A stretch of 64,000 nt of DNA from Flavobacterium sp. J49 (GCF_011742145.1 NZ_JAAQQU010000103.1:66891-130890); one strand, 5' to 3'; shown: positions 8,433 to 18,246, counted from the first letter of the stretch. A program made the numbers and translations. The notes: generated from the letters alone by a model not told the origin.

Positions 8433-10130
8433 ATGAAATTCATCTGGCTGTTTTGCTCTTATACGGCTTTGGTTTTGGGTCAAAATCAGTATCCAAAGGA
8501 TTATTTTCGTTCTCCTTTAGATATTCCTTTGCAGCTTTCAGGCAATTTTGGCGAACTAAGGCCGAATCATTTTCATTCCGGTTTCGATTTCAAAACCCAA
8601 AAAAAAGAAGGATTCAAGGTTTATGCGGTGGCTGATGGTTATGTTTCAAGGATAAAAATTGCCGAAAACGGGTATGGTAAAGCCATTTACATCACACATC
8701 CTAACGGCTATACTTCGGTCTACGGCCATTTGCAATCAGGTTTTGGGGAAGTCGAAAAATTAATTAAAAGAGAACAATACAAAGCCAAATCTTATGAAAT
8801 TGACCTAGCATTTGCGCCAACAGATTTGTTAGTCAAGAAAGATGATGTCATCGCTATTTCAGGAAATACAGGAGGTTCTGATGGTCCGCATTTGCATTTT
8901 GAAATCCGAGACACAAAATCTGAAAAAATCATAAATCCATTGTATTTCGGATTTGATTCGGTTATAAAAGATACGAAAAAACCAATTCTAAACAGTTTAT
9001 ACGTTTATCCACTAGACAATAATTCAGTGGTCAATCAATCAAAAAGACCCATTGCAGTCAGTATTTCGCAGCAAGCCGATGGAAGTTATATTGCAGAGAA
9101 AGTGTTGGCTAACGGAAAAATTGGTTTCGGAATTACAGCAATCGACTATGACGATGTTTCTTGGAATGCCAACGGTATTTTTAGAGTCCAAACTTTTTTA
9201 AACGGAAAAGCGGATTTTAGTTATAAGTTTGACACTTTCGCTTTTGACGAAACCCGATACATCAATGCGTTAATTGATTATGGTCGATATAAAAAGTTAG
9301 GTCAGCGCGTTCAAAAATTATTTGTCGAAAATCCATTTTCGCTAAGCATAATTCAACCCGGTAAAACCAATGGAATTATTACGCTCAATTCAAATTTCAC
9401 TCAAAATTATAAAATAGAAATAGCCGATTTCAACGAAAATCTCACTAAGGTTTTTATTCCGATTGAATATTCAGTGTTGTCCCCTAAAGTAAACGAAGAA
9501 CCGATTACGTCAAAATATTTGGTAAAAGCCAACAAAGAAAACGTTTTTTCTTTGGAAAATGTAACGGTTTCTATTCCGGCCAATACCTTTCTGAAAGATT
9601 TCTATATGGATTTTGAAGTCAAAAACGGATTGTTGCATTTGCACGATGATTTGGAACCGGCTTTCACTAATATGGCAATCACTTTTGAAGACAGTGTAAG
9701 CTCGGAAAAAGACAGGCAGAAAATGTTTGTCGGCTCCATTAACGGCAAAAAAATATACTACTACAATACTAAACGCTACAAAAATTCGTTTACTGTTTAT
9801 TCCAAATATTTGGGAGATTACAAGTTATTCAAAGACAGCATGCCACCGAAAGTCAAAATCGACAAAAAAATCGGAGGCCAATGGATTAGCCAGCAAAACG
9901 AATTAATATTTACCATTTCCGATGATTTGTCGGGCATCAAAAGTTACGAAGGGACGCTCAACGGCAAATGGATTTTGTTAGAATATGAACCCAAAACCAA
10001 AAAACTAATTCATCGCTTTTCAGATGGAATAGTAGCGGAAGGGAAAAACGATTTAAAACTCATCGTTAAGGATAATGTTGGAAATTCTACTATCTTTGAA
10101 ACACAATTTTTTAGAAGTCAAAAACCTTAA
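8433..10130 (+). CDS. M23-family metallopeptidase (exported)
   Basis: A 565-residue protein with a short signal peptide (1-16) and an N-terminal LytM/M23 peptidase domain at about 30-170. The zinc ligands are complete: His48 and Asp52 (HSGFD), then His153-x-His155 (GPHLHFEI). M23 enzymes cut peptide cross-links in peptidoglycan. The long C-terminal part (about 180-565) is beta-rich with no recognisable catalytic motif, probably Ig-like and scaffold-forming. It precedes a TonB receptor by nine bases and is likely cotranscribed with it. Confidence 0.93.
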   Translation: MKFIWLFCSYTALVLGQNQYPKDYFRSPLDIPLQLSGNFGELRPNHFHSGFDFKTQKKEGFKVYAVADGYVSRIKIAENGYGKAIYITHPNGYTSVYGHLQSGFGEVEKLIKREQYKAKSYEIDLAFAPTDLLVKKDDVIAISGNTGGSDGPHLHFEIRDTKSEKIINPLYFGFDSVIKDTKKPILNSLYVYPLDNNSVVNQSKRPIAVSISQQADGSYIAEKVLANGKIGFGITAIDYDDVSWNANGIFRVQTFLNGKADFSYKFDTFAFDETRYINALIDYGRYKKLGQRVQKLFVENPFSLSIIQPGKTNGIITLNSNFTQNYKIEIADFNENLTKVFIPIEYSVLSPKVNEEPITSKYLVKANKENVFSLENVTVSIPANTFLKDFYMDFEVKNGLLHLHDDLEPAFTNMAITFEDSVSSEKDRQKMFVGSINGKKIYYYNTKRYKNSFTVYSKYLGDYKLFKDSMPPKVKIDKKIGGQWISQQNELIFTISDDLSGIKSYEGTLNGKWILLEYEPKTKKLIHRFSDGIVAEGKNDLKLIVKDNVGNSTIFETQFFRSQKP

Positions 10131-10139
10131 TTATATCTT

Positions 10140-12620
10140 TTGAGAACAAATAAATTCCTTTTTACGCTCCTTTTTTTAGCGTTTACTTGCCTCGCTTTTG
10201 CGCAACAAAACCCAACAGCTAAAGTCGCCGGAGTCGTACTCGACGAAAACAACAGACCGGTTGAAAATGTTAGTGTTAGTTACCAAACTAAAACCGCTAC
10301 AACGGATAAAAATGGTTTCTATGAAATAAACGTTCCTGCAAACCAAAAAATAATTTTAGTTTTTACCCATAAAAATCTAAAAAACATAACGGCAACATTT
10401 CAGTTGAAACCCGGTGAAAATTTGGAGTGGCATGTTGTGATGAGTGAAAAAGCGGAACAATTAAGCGATGTAGTTATCACAAGCAGTAGAAGACGAGTGC
10501 AAGGGATTACCTCAATTGAGCCTGAAACCATAAGAACAAACCCAAGTGCTATGCCAGGAGTAGAAAGCGTTTTAAAAACTTTCGCCGGAGTGAATGCCAA
10601 TAACGAATTGAGTTCAGGATACAACGTTCGTGGCGGAAATTACGATGAAAACTTGGTTTATGTCAACGAAATTGAAGTCTATCGTCCGTTCCTAGTGCGT
10701 TCCGGTCAACAAGAAGGATTGAGTTTTACCAATACGGATATGGTCCAAAATGTTGACTTTTCTGCCGGTGGTTTTCAAGCAAAATATGGCGATAAAATGT
10801 CCTCTGTTTTGGATATTACTTACCGCAAGCCAACAAAATATGGCATTACCGCCGAAGCCAGTTTCTTGGGTGGAAGTGTTACAGGAGAAGGCATTTCTAA
10901 AAATAAAAAATGGTCAGCCATTACCGGAATTCGTTACCGCGACAATTCCCTTTTTGTGAACAGTCAGGAAACGCAAACCAATTTCCGACCAACCTTTATG
11001 GATGTACAAACCAATGTAAATTTTAGCCCTAATAAAAGATGGCAATTCAGTTTCCTGGGAAATGCATCGCAGAACAGGTATAATTATCAGCCTTTAACAC
11101 GCCAAACTAATTTTGGAACCATAGACGAACCGATTGCATTGCAAATTTTTTACGATGGACAGGAAAAAGACCGATACCAAACACTTTTTGGTGCCTTCAA
11201 AACCACTTTTGCCCAAGATGAAAACAATAATTACAGATTAATTACTTCAGTTTATCATACTCAGGAGCAAGAGTATTTTGATATTTATGCCGCTTATTTT
11301 TTAGGCGAAGTTGATACCAACATCGGTTCGGAAACTTTAGGAGAAATTACATTTAGTCAAGGCGTAGGAAGTCAGTTGAACCATGCGCGTAACGATTTAG
11401 ACGCTTTATTCATCAATGCTGAAGTGAAAGGAACGCATTATATCAACAACAAAAAACACCAAATCGATTGGGGTTTCAAATATACGCGTGAAAATATTCG
11501 TGACCGAATCGTAGAATGGGAAGTAATTGACTCAGCCGGTTTTTCTTTAAACCCGCCTGATTTTGATTTGCCAAATGACCAACCTTACAATCCTTACACC
11601 GGACCATTAGTGCCTTACCAAAATGTAAGGGCCACAAACTTCATTGATATTGATAGATTGTCAGGTTTTGCCCAATGGAATACCAAGGCTAATATTGGCA
11701 ACAGTCAATTGTGGATTACTGCCGGTACGCGTTTTCATAATTGGACCGTTTCGGGTGATGGTATTTCAAATGCGAAAAGCCAAACGGTTATCAGTCCGAG
11801 AGCACAATTGGCGCTAAAACCCGATTGGGATAACGATATGATTTTTCGCTTGGCAGCCGGTTTTTACCATCAACCACCATTGTATCGCGAGTTGCGAGAC
11901 AGGAATGGAATTGTGAATCCGAATGTGAAAGCGCAGCAATCGATTCATTTTGTGTTGAGTAACGATTATAATTTCAAAATGAACAATCGTCCGTTTAAGT
12001 TGGTTACCGAAGCTTATTATAAAACCATGACCGATGTCAATACTTATACTTTGGAAAACGTCAGGATTCGTTATCGCGCCAATAATGATGCAGAAGCTTA
12101 TGCTTATGGGCTTGACATGAGATTAAACGGAGAATTCGTTCCCGGAACAGAATCGTGGTTGAGTTTTGGCTATATGAAAACGGAAGAAAACCAAAACGGA
12201 AGAGGTTTTATAGCACGCCCAACCGATCAAAGGTTAAAATTTGGGATTCTATTCCAAGATTATATGCCGAATTTACCCAACATGAAATTGTATTTGAATT
12301 TGGTTTACAACACCGGTTTGCCCGGCGGTTCGCCTTCGTATGCCGATGCTTATACATACCAAACCCGTTTGCGCGATTACCGTCGTGCCGATGTTGGATT
12401 CTCGTATGTGTTGACCGAGAGAAACAATGAAAGACCTGAAGGTCATTGGATTAAAAAATTCCAAGACTTGTCAATCGGTTTTGAAATCTTTAACCTATTC
12501 AACAATCAAAATGCCATTACCAATACTTGGGTTCGTGATGTTTACACTAAAAACCAATACGGAATTCCAAACTACATGACGACTCGAGTTTTCAATGTAA
12601 AACTGACGGCGAAATTGTAG
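10140..12620 (+). CDS. TonB-dependent receptor with carboxypeptidase-like N-terminal domain
   Basis: An 826-residue outer-membrane receptor: signal peptide (MRTNKFLFTLLFLAFTCLAF), CarboxypepD_reg-like domain (about 27-105, AKVAGVVLDENNRPVENVSV), plug domain (about 125-235, with GYNVRGGNYDENLVYVNEI), then a 22-strand-type barrel to the C-terminal FNVKLTAKL. The substrate is not inferable. The only usable start before the signal peptide is TTG at 10140: a stop in the same frame (10128-10130, ending the M23 gene) excludes anything earlier, and later ATGs would remove the signal. Tight spacing suggests one operon with the M23 peptidase and the lipoprotein that follows. Confidence 0.92.
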   Translation: MRTNKFLFTLLFLAFTCLAFAQQNPTAKVAGVVLDENNRPVENVSVSYQTKTATTDKNGFYEINVPANQKIILVFTHKNLKNITATFQLKPGENLEWHVVMSEKAEQLSDVVITSSRRRVQGITSIEPETIRTNPSAMPGVESVLKTFAGVNANNELSSGYNVRGGNYDENLVYVNEIEVYRPFLVRSGQQEGLSFTNTDMVQNVDFSAGGFQAKYGDKMSSVLDITYRKPTKYGITAEASFLGGSVTGEGISKNKKWSAITGIRYRDNSLFVNSQETQTNFRPTFMDVQTNVNFSPNKRWQFSFLGNASQNRYNYQPLTRQTNFGTIDEPIALQIFYDGQEKDRYQTLFGAFKTTFAQDENNNYRLITSVYHTQEQEYFDIYAAYFLGEVDTNIGSETLGEITFSQGVGSQLNHARNDLDALFINAEVKGTHYINNKKHQIDWGFKYTRENIRDRIVEWEVIDSAGFSLNPPDFDLPNDQPYNPYTGPLVPYQNVRATNFIDIDRLSGFAQWNTKANIGNSQLWITAGTRFHNWTVSGDGISNAKSQTVISPRAQLALKPDWDNDMIFRLAAGFYHQPPLYRELRDRNGIVNPNVKAQQSIHFVLSNDYNFKMNNRPFKLVTEAYYKTMTDVNTYTLENVRIRYRANNDAEAYAYGLDMRLNGEFVPGTESWLSFGYMKTEENQNGRGFIARPTDQRLKFGILFQDYMPNLPNMKLYLNLVYNTGLPGGSPSYADAYTYQTRLRDYRRADVGFSYVLTERNNERPEGHWIKKFQDLSIGFEIFNLFNNQNAITNTWVRDVYTKNQYGIPNYMTTRVFNVKLTAKL

Positions 12621-12657
12621 AAATAAATCACTATTTTTGATTACAAATAAATTTGAG

Positions 12658-13374
12658 ATGAAAAAAATCGGTTTCTATATTGCCTTGATGCTGACAGTGA
12701 CTTTAGGAAGTTGCAAAAAAGAAGAAGCGCCAAAACCTAAAGTGATTTACCAAGATACTTCAAAATCTAAAACCGAAGTTCCTGAAGACACAACCCAAAT
12801 TGAAATCGCCGATTTGCCCGTCAGCATGGATGGAACCAATTACTTAATCTTCCCAATCGGAACGGTTTCTAGTGACAAAAAAGGCATAAAATCTTCTTAT
12901 GATTCTAATACCGGTTATACGGTTTCCAATTATGGGGAATACCAAATTACCGGTTATTTGCAGAATTTGAAGTTCCAAGAAATAGGGCAGGACACCATTT
13001 ATGCCTTGACTGATAAAAATGTGTTGATTGAAACGGCTACTTATTTAAAAGGGATAGCCGACAAAACTAAAAAACAATTGATGGTTTTTACTTTGGCAGA
13101 TTCAGACACCAATAAGGACAATAAAGTAAACAATAACGATATTAAATCACTTTATTTAAGTGATATTTCCGGAAAAAACTTTACTAAAATCTCAACTGAT
13201 TTTCAAGAATTGATTGATTGGAATGTAATAGAATCCAGAAACAGATTGTATTTCAGAGCTATTGAAGATACTAATAAAAATGGCGCATTCGATAAAGAAG
13301 ACAAGCTTCATTATTACTTTGTCAATCTTTTGGACAAAGAATGGAAAGCCACTGAAATGAATTCATTACCTTAA
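12658..13374 (+). CDS. Hypothetical lipoprotein
   Basis: A 238-residue lipoprotein from the ATG at 12658. A TTG 21 bases upstream would put extra residues before the signal peptide and is less likely. The lipobox is LGSC, followed by KKEEAPK, an acidic/lysine mix like the Bacteroidota surface-lipoprotein export signal. The mature part contains DSDTNKDNKVNNNDIKSLYL and DTNKNGAFDKEDKLHYY, two dockerin/EF-hand-like DxDxNxD-type loops that could bind calcium. It is last in the M23/TonB receptor run. The function is unknown. Confidence 0.82.
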   Translation: MKKIGFYIALMLTVTLGSCKKEEAPKPKVIYQDTSKSKTEVPEDTTQIEIADLPVSMDGTNYLIFPIGTVSSDKKGIKSSYDSNTGYTVSNYGEYQITGYLQNLKFQEIGQDTIYALTDKNVLIETATYLKGIADKTKKQLMVFTLADSDTNKDNKVNNNDIKSLYLSDISGKNFTKISTDFQELIDWNVIESRNRLYFRAIEDTNKNGAFDKEDKLHYYFVNLLDKEWKATEMNSLP

Positions 13375-13377
13375 TTA

Positions 13378-14079
13378 TTATATCAGAATATCACTTTCTA
13401 AATCGGATTTTTCAATTTCGAAGTCAAAGCCTAATTTAGACACCAATTCGATGACCAATTTTTTATACCAATTCTCTGATTTAGGATGAATGTAGATTTT
13501 CTCTATCATTTGGTTAATATCAACATCAATTTTTAAACCGTCGTTGATTTTAATATCTTTGTCTGATAAGTCCGCAATGATTCTGACTTCGCCTTCATAC
13601 TGAAAACTTTTTCGCTTGAATAAAAAAGGAAAGAACATATCGTCAAACGGAATGTATTCTTTTTTGTAATCGATATAATTGACTTCACCGATGAATTGGT
13701 TGAAATCTTTTTCGGCTTCCAGCGCTTTTTGTAAACGTCCAATGGTAGATTGAATTGCCAAACCTTCGCTGTTTTGTGTAAAAATTTGCCACATCGCAAA
13801 CGATTCGTATTCGTTGATGTGCCAACTGCTAACCACCACTTTTTCGCGATGCGATTTGTAATACGCTAAAAATTCAGGATTATTTTCGGATAGTTTTTTG
13901 ATTTCCTCATAAGTTGGTTCGCTGAATGTGCCTTCGTATTGGTCTTCAAATTTGTCCGAACGCGACATGAATAACTTTCGCGAAAGCAATAAATCGAGGA
14001 ATTTAGATAAGTCCAAATACTTCCAAACCACTGTGTTTGGATCTTCAGGCAGTTTGATATTTGGATTGTTTACGTACAT
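13378..14079 (-). CDS. DUF2971 domain-containing protein
   Basis: A 233-residue soluble protein with the DUF2971 pattern: VWKYLDLSKFLDLL near the start, LFMSRSDKFEDQYEG at about 36-50, then SSWHINEYESFAMWQIF and GLAIQSTIGRL. The family is widespread in bacteria, often in accessory or defence-adjacent regions, and its activity is unknown. It converges with the lipoprotein gene, with only 3 bases between stops. Upstream it is separated from the ABC exporter by two tandem arrays. Family confidence is good; no function can be stated. Confidence 0.85.
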   Translation of the reverse strand: MYVNNPNIKLPEDPNTVVWKYLDLSKFLDLLLSRKLFMSRSDKFEDQYEGTFSEPTYEEIKKLSENNPEFLAYYKSHREKVVVSSWHINEYESFAMWQIFTQNSEGLAIQSTIGRLQKALEAEKDFNQFIGEVNYIDYKKEYIPFDDMFFPFLFKRKSFQYEGEVRIIADLSDKDIKINDGLKIDVDINQMIEKIYIHPKSENWYKKLVIELVSKLGFDFEIEKSDLESDILI

Positions 14080-14083
14080 TTTG

Positions 14084-14116
14084 GAATTATGAATTATGAA
14101 TTATGAATTATGAATT
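14084..14116. repeat. 7-bp tandem array (GAATTAT)
   Basis: GAATTAT is repeated four times in perfect head-to-tail order, followed by a partial fifth copy. It begins five bases before the ATG (14079) of the leftward DUF2971 gene and so lies in its leader. Confidence 0.95.
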
Positions 14117-14153
14117 TAGGTCAATAAAGACCAAATATAATACCTTAAATTTC

Positions 14154-14188
14154 TAATAATCTAAAAATCCAATAATCTAATAATCTAT
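14154..14188. repeat. 8-bp degenerate tandem array (TAATAATC)
   Basis: Four octamers in register, TAATAATC, TAAAAATC, CAATAATC and TAATAATC, end at the stop codon of the ABC exporter (14185). It lies only 38 bases from the 7-bp array at 14084. Confidence 0.85.
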
Positions 14189-16014
14189 TCAAAAGATTGC
14201 ATCGTTACCAATTTGGAATAAGTTCCGTTTTTGGTTAAAAGTTCGTCATGTGTTCCTTGCTCCACAATTTCGCCTTTTTGCATTACGACAATCATGTCGG
14301 CTTTTTGAATAGTTGAAAGTCGGTGCGCAATCACCACCGAAGTTCGGTTTTGCATCATATTTTCCAAGGCTTGTTGTACCAACCTTTCGCTTTCAGTATC
14401 CAAAGCGGAAGTCGCTTCGTCCAAAATCATAATCGGTGGATTTTTTAGAACCGCACGAGCAATGGACAAACGTTGTTTTTGTCCACCTGAAAGTTTGTTT
14501 CCGCTGTCGCCAACATTAGTATGAATACCATCCGGTAAATCTTTTACAAACTCATAGGCGTTGGCAATTTTCAACGCTTCAATGATTTCTTCATCGGTGG
14601 CATGCGGTTTTCCCAATGCAATATTGCCTTTAATAGTATCATTAAATAAGATGGAATCTTGGGTAACCAATCCCATTAAATCTCGTAATGATTTTAGTTT
14701 GATGTCTTTTATGTCAACGTTATCAATGCGAACGATACCTTCATTTACATCATAAAAACGGGTTAATAAATTGGCAATAGTACTTTTTCCTGAACCGGAT
14801 TGACCTACTAAGGCTATGGTTTTTCCTTTTGGTATTTCCAATGAAAAATTCTTTAGGACATTTTCATTTTGATATCGGAAATTGATGTTTTGTAGGACAA
14901 TCTTATCTTCAAATGATTTTTTGTCTACCGCGTTTGGTTGGTCGGTGATGGTATTTTTCTGTTCCATTAAAGAGAAAACCCTTTCGGCTGCTGCTAATCC
15001 GGTTTTGACCTGGTAAGACGCTTTCGAAATCGCTTTGGCAGGCGTCAGTATGGTGTAAGCCAACGCAATGTAGGTGATAAAAGTTGCTGAAGAAATTGAT
15101 TTTTCCTCGACTACCATTTGGGCACCAAACCAAAGCAACGTAGCAATGGTTACAATTCCTAAAAATTCACTCAAAGGGGAAGCCAAATTGTTTTTGTTGC
15201 CAATGCTGTTGGAAAGTCGCAATAATCGATTGATTGAATCGTTAAATTTATTAATAAACGAATTCTCTGCATTGTATCCTTTTACGACTTTAAGACCACC
15301 GAGCGTTTCATCCAATATAGATATGAAAATTCCGTTTTCCTGTTGCGCTTTGACCGATTTAGCCTTTAGATTTTTTCCAACGCGTGAAATGATAATTCCC
15401 GAAATAGGAATAAAAGCAAAAACAAAAAGGGTTAGTTTCGGACTAATGATAAACATCGTAATGATAGAAAAAAGAATGGTAAGCGGTTCTCTGACAACGA
15501 GTTCTAAAATTTGAAAAAAGGAATTTTGAACTTCATTGATGTCGCCTAACATTCTGGCCATAACATCGCCTTTTCTTTTTTCTGAATAGTATGAAATAGG
15601 AAGATTGATAATTTTATTATAAAGCTTTTCTCGGAGGTCTTTTAGAACTCCGGTTCTCAATCGAGTAACGTGATAGGAAGCGAAATAGTTGGTGATGTTT
15701 TTTAAAAAAGCAGTGGTGATAATGATTGAAATAACAAATAATAGCGCAATTTTAAAACCATTGGCTTCAGTGAGTATTGTTATTTTATAATTTAAAAATT
15801 CTTCTGCGTAACTTTTAATTTGTCCGATACCATTATAAGTAGGTTCCGTGTAAACTTTTTTATTTAAGCCAAAAAGAACATTCAATGTTGGTATCATCGA
15901 CACCATCAACAAGGTTGAAAATAGTGCATAGAAGACATTAAAGAAGATATTTAAATAAATATGCTTCTTATATTTAAAAGCAAAAGGAATTAATTTTTTT
16001 AGATTGGTATCCAT
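14185..16014 (-). CDS. MsbA-like ABC exporter (permease + ATPase)
   Basis: A 609-residue half-transporter that works as a homodimer. The N-terminal six-helix ABC transmembrane domain (about 1-330) is followed by the nucleotide-binding domain: Walker A GQSGSGKST, signature LSGGQKQR, Walker B MILDEATSALD and switch His in VIAHRLST. The order and length match the MsbA/lipid-exporter class. Its ATG overlaps the stop of the phosphohexomutase gene by one base (TAATG), indicating translational coupling. The glycosyltransferase and sugar mutase upstream make export of a lipid-linked or envelope glycan component plausible, but the substrate is inferred only from context. Confidence 0.9.
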   Translation of the reverse strand: MDTNLKKLIPFAFKYKKHIYLNIFFNVFYALFSTLLMVSMIPTLNVLFGLNKKVYTEPTYNGIGQIKSYAEEFLNYKITILTEANGFKIALLFVISIIITTAFLKNITNYFASYHVTRLRTGVLKDLREKLYNKIINLPISYYSEKRKGDVMARMLGDINEVQNSFFQILELVVREPLTILFSIITMFIISPKLTLFVFAFIPISGIIISRVGKNLKAKSVKAQQENGIFISILDETLGGLKVVKGYNAENSFINKFNDSINRLLRLSNSIGNKNNLASPLSEFLGIVTIATLLWFGAQMVVEEKSISSATFITYIALAYTILTPAKAISKASYQVKTGLAAAERVFSLMEQKNTITDQPNAVDKKSFEDKIVLQNINFRYQNENVLKNFSLEIPKGKTIALVGQSGSGKSTIANLLTRFYDVNEGIVRIDNVDIKDIKLKSLRDLMGLVTQDSILFNDTIKGNIALGKPHATDEEIIEALKIANAYEFVKDLPDGIHTNVGDSGNKLSGGQKQRLSIARAVLKNPPIMILDEATSALDTESERLVQQALENMMQNRTSVVIAHRLSTIQKADMIVVMQKGEIVEQGTHDELLTKNGTYSKLVTMQSFE

Positions 16015-17741
16015 TAGTTTAACTGCATTTCAGAAATGATAGTGGCAATTTTCTGGTCTAAATAAGCTTCAGCTGCCGGAATTTCTTCCAAACTTTCAAT
16101 AGCGGTATTGACACTGAAATAGAATTTGATTTTGGGTTCCGTTCCGCTTGGACGGGCACAAATTTTTGAACCGTCTTCCAAATAATAAATCAACACATCC
16201 GATTTCGGAATAGTCAGGTTTTCGGTTTCGCCGGTCAATAAGTTTTTCGCAGTCGAATTTTGATAATCTTCCACCATAAGCACGCGTTGTCCGTTGATTT
16301 CAGACACCGGATTCTCACGCAAGTCAATCATCATTTGCTTGATTTCATTGGCACCTTCGATTCCTTTTTTGGTAATGGATATCAAATGTTCTTTAAAGAA
16401 ACCAAAATCGACATACATTTGTTGTAAATATTGGTATACCGAACTGTTATTTTCTTTGGCTTGTGCTGCAATTTCACACATTAATAAGATAGCACCAACA
16501 GCATCTTTATCACGAACGGCATCGCCGACCATATAACCAAAACTTTCTTCACCACCGCCAATAAACTTTAAATCAGGAAAATCCTTGATAAATTTGGCTA
16601 TCCATTTAAAACCGGTCAAGCCTACTTTGCATTCCACGTCATAAGCCGAAGCCAATTCCAACATCATAGGTGTTGAAACTATCGTCGAACCGATGAATTG
16701 TTTGCCATCAAGTTTACCTGCTTTTTTCCATTGTTCCAATAAATAGTTGGTCATAACCACCATCGTTTGATTTCCGTTAAGGAGCATCATTTTGTTCTGG
16801 TTATCTCTTACGGCAACGCCCAAACGGTCGCTGTCAGGATCGGTTCCAAAAACGATATCGGCATGAAGTTTTTCTGCTAAAGCCAAAGCCATCGTCAACG
16901 CTTCCGGTTCTTCCGGATTTGGGGAAACTACGGTTGGGAAATCGCCATTGGGTTCTGCTTGTTCCGGAACAATGTTCACGTCACTATATCCGGCTTTGGC
17001 CAAAACACTCGGTACCGATTTAATGGAAGTGCCGTGTAGAGAAGTATAAACAATTTTTAAATTCGCTTTGGCACTAGCCGAAGTATTAAAACTCGCATTC
17101 GCCACGGTTGAATCTACAAAAGCATTGTCAATTTCGGTGTCGATGTATTCGATTAAATCATTGTTCGCCTGGAATTTGATTTCGCTGTATTTTAAGTCTT
17201 CAATCACTTGAATAATTTCTTCATCTTGTGGCGGAACCAATTGGCCACCGTCTTGCCAATACACTTTATAGCCGTTGTATTCCGGTGGATTGTGAGAAGC
17301 GGTTAATACAATTCCGGCATGGCATTTCAAATATTTTAGCGCAAAAGATAATTCCGGCGTAGGTCTCATTTCTGAAAACAAATACACTTTGATACCATTA
17401 GCTGAAAAAACATCGGCAACCACTTTTCCTAAATTGTCACTGTTGTGACGACAATCATAAGCAATAACGACTTTTAGCTCTTCACCAGGGAATGATTTTT
17501 TTAAATAATCGGAGATGCCTTGTGTGTTTTTACCCAAAGTATATTTATTGATGCGATTGGTGCCAACGCCCATAATACCTCGCATTCCGCCTGTTCCAAA
17601 CTCTAAATTTTTATAAAAACTCTCTTCCAGATTTTTGGGAGAAGTCGTCATCATTTCTTTAATTTGGTTTTGGGTGTCAACGTCAAAAGTTGGGGTCAAC
17701 CATTCGTTTACTTTGTCTAAAATATGTTTTTCGATATGCAT
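16014..17741 (-). CDS. Phospho-sugar mutase (phosphoglucomutase/phosphomannomutase family)
   Basis: A 575-residue alpha-D-phosphohexomutase. The catalytic phosphoserine loop is TASHNPPEYNGYKVYW, the metal-binding loop is GTDPDSDRLGV, the sugar-specificity loop is GGGEESFGY and the phosphate-binding loop is RPSGTEPKIKFY; all four are intact. It interconverts hexose 1- and 6-phosphates, feeding nucleotide-sugar synthesis. Glucose versus mannose preference cannot be read. It sits between the ORF6N gene (4-base gap) and the ABC exporter (1-base overlap) in a leftward operon. Confidence 0.94.
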   Translation of the reverse strand: MHIEKHILDKVNEWLTPTFDVDTQNQIKEMMTTSPKNLEESFYKNLEFGTGGMRGIMGVGTNRINKYTLGKNTQGISDYLKKSFPGEELKVVIAYDCRHNSDNLGKVVADVFSANGIKVYLFSEMRPTPELSFALKYLKCHAGIVLTASHNPPEYNGYKVYWQDGGQLVPPQDEEIIQVIEDLKYSEIKFQANNDLIEYIDTEIDNAFVDSTVANASFNTSASAKANLKIVYTSLHGTSIKSVPSVLAKAGYSDVNIVPEQAEPNGDFPTVVSPNPEEPEALTMALALAEKLHADIVFGTDPDSDRLGVAVRDNQNKMMLLNGNQTMVVMTNYLLEQWKKAGKLDGKQFIGSTIVSTPMMLELASAYDVECKVGLTGFKWIAKFIKDFPDLKFIGGGEESFGYMVGDAVRDKDAVGAILLMCEIAAQAKENNSSVYQYLQQMYVDFGFFKEHLISITKKGIEGANEIKQMMIDLRENPVSEINGQRVLMVEDYQNSTAKNLLTGETENLTIPKSDVLIYYLEDGSKICARPSGTEPKIKFYFSVNTAIESLEEIPAAEAYLDQKIATIISEMQLN

Positions 17742-17745
17742 GGTA

Positions 17746-18234
17746 TTATTTTTTATAACCGATTTTGTTTCTCTCGGTTTTATTATTGGCGTCTTTGTCT
17801 ACCAGATAATTTAAAGCTTTGTAAATATCGGGAAACTGACTTTCAATTTCTTCAATTCTGCTTTTAAGTTCCGAATAAGACAAAGAAAATTGTCTGATGG
17901 TAACAAAAGCCCTAATAATTGAAATGTTTATTTCGATTGCTTTTTCACTATTCAAAACACTGGAAAGCATTGCGATTCCTTGTTCTGTGAAAGCGAAAGG
18001 GAAAGCACCACCAAAATAACTTTTTGATGGTATCACAGATTGTGACACCAATTGATTTATCTCGTTTTCAGAAAGCGCAAACATGAAATCAGTTGGAAAT
18101 CTATTGCTATTTCTTCTAACAGCTTGCTTTAATACTCTGGTTTCAACATTATACAATTCTGCTAAATGAAAATCTAACATCACTTTGTGACCTCGAATTT
18201 CATATATCTTATGTTGTATAACTTCTATTTCCAT
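17746..18234 (-). CDS. ORF6N-domain DNA-binding protein
   Basis: A 162-residue protein whose first ~110 residues match the ORF6N domain (IYEIRGHKVMLDFHLAELYNV, RFPTDFMFALSENE, FAFTEQGIAMLSSVL), a KilA-N-related DNA-binding module first known from phages but common as a chromosomal stand-alone gene in Bacteroidota. The tail is a short helical segment. It is embedded in an envelope-glycan operon with only 4 bases to the mutase. It may regulate that operon or be an old phage-derived insertion. An inverted repeat just upstream could be its own operator. Confidence 0.88.
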   Translation of the reverse strand: MEIEVIQHKIYEIRGHKVMLDFHLAELYNVETRVLKQAVRRNSNRFPTDFMFALSENEINQLVSQSVIPSKSYFGGAFPFAFTEQGIAMLSSVLNSEKAIEINISIIRAFVTIRQFSLSYSELKSRIEEIESQFPDIYKALNYLVDKDANNKTERNKIGYKK

Positions 18235-18246
18235 GTTTTTGATTGT

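Noticed and set aside
15074..15514. 146-codon open frame antisense to the MsbA-like exporter
   Set aside because: It is a shadow of a conserved transmembrane domain; no start context or motif supports it.
17746..18234. Prophage remnant suggested by the ORF6N domain
   Set aside because: No other phage gene is adjacent and stand-alone ORF6N genes are common in Bacteroidota; it is kept as a regulator only.
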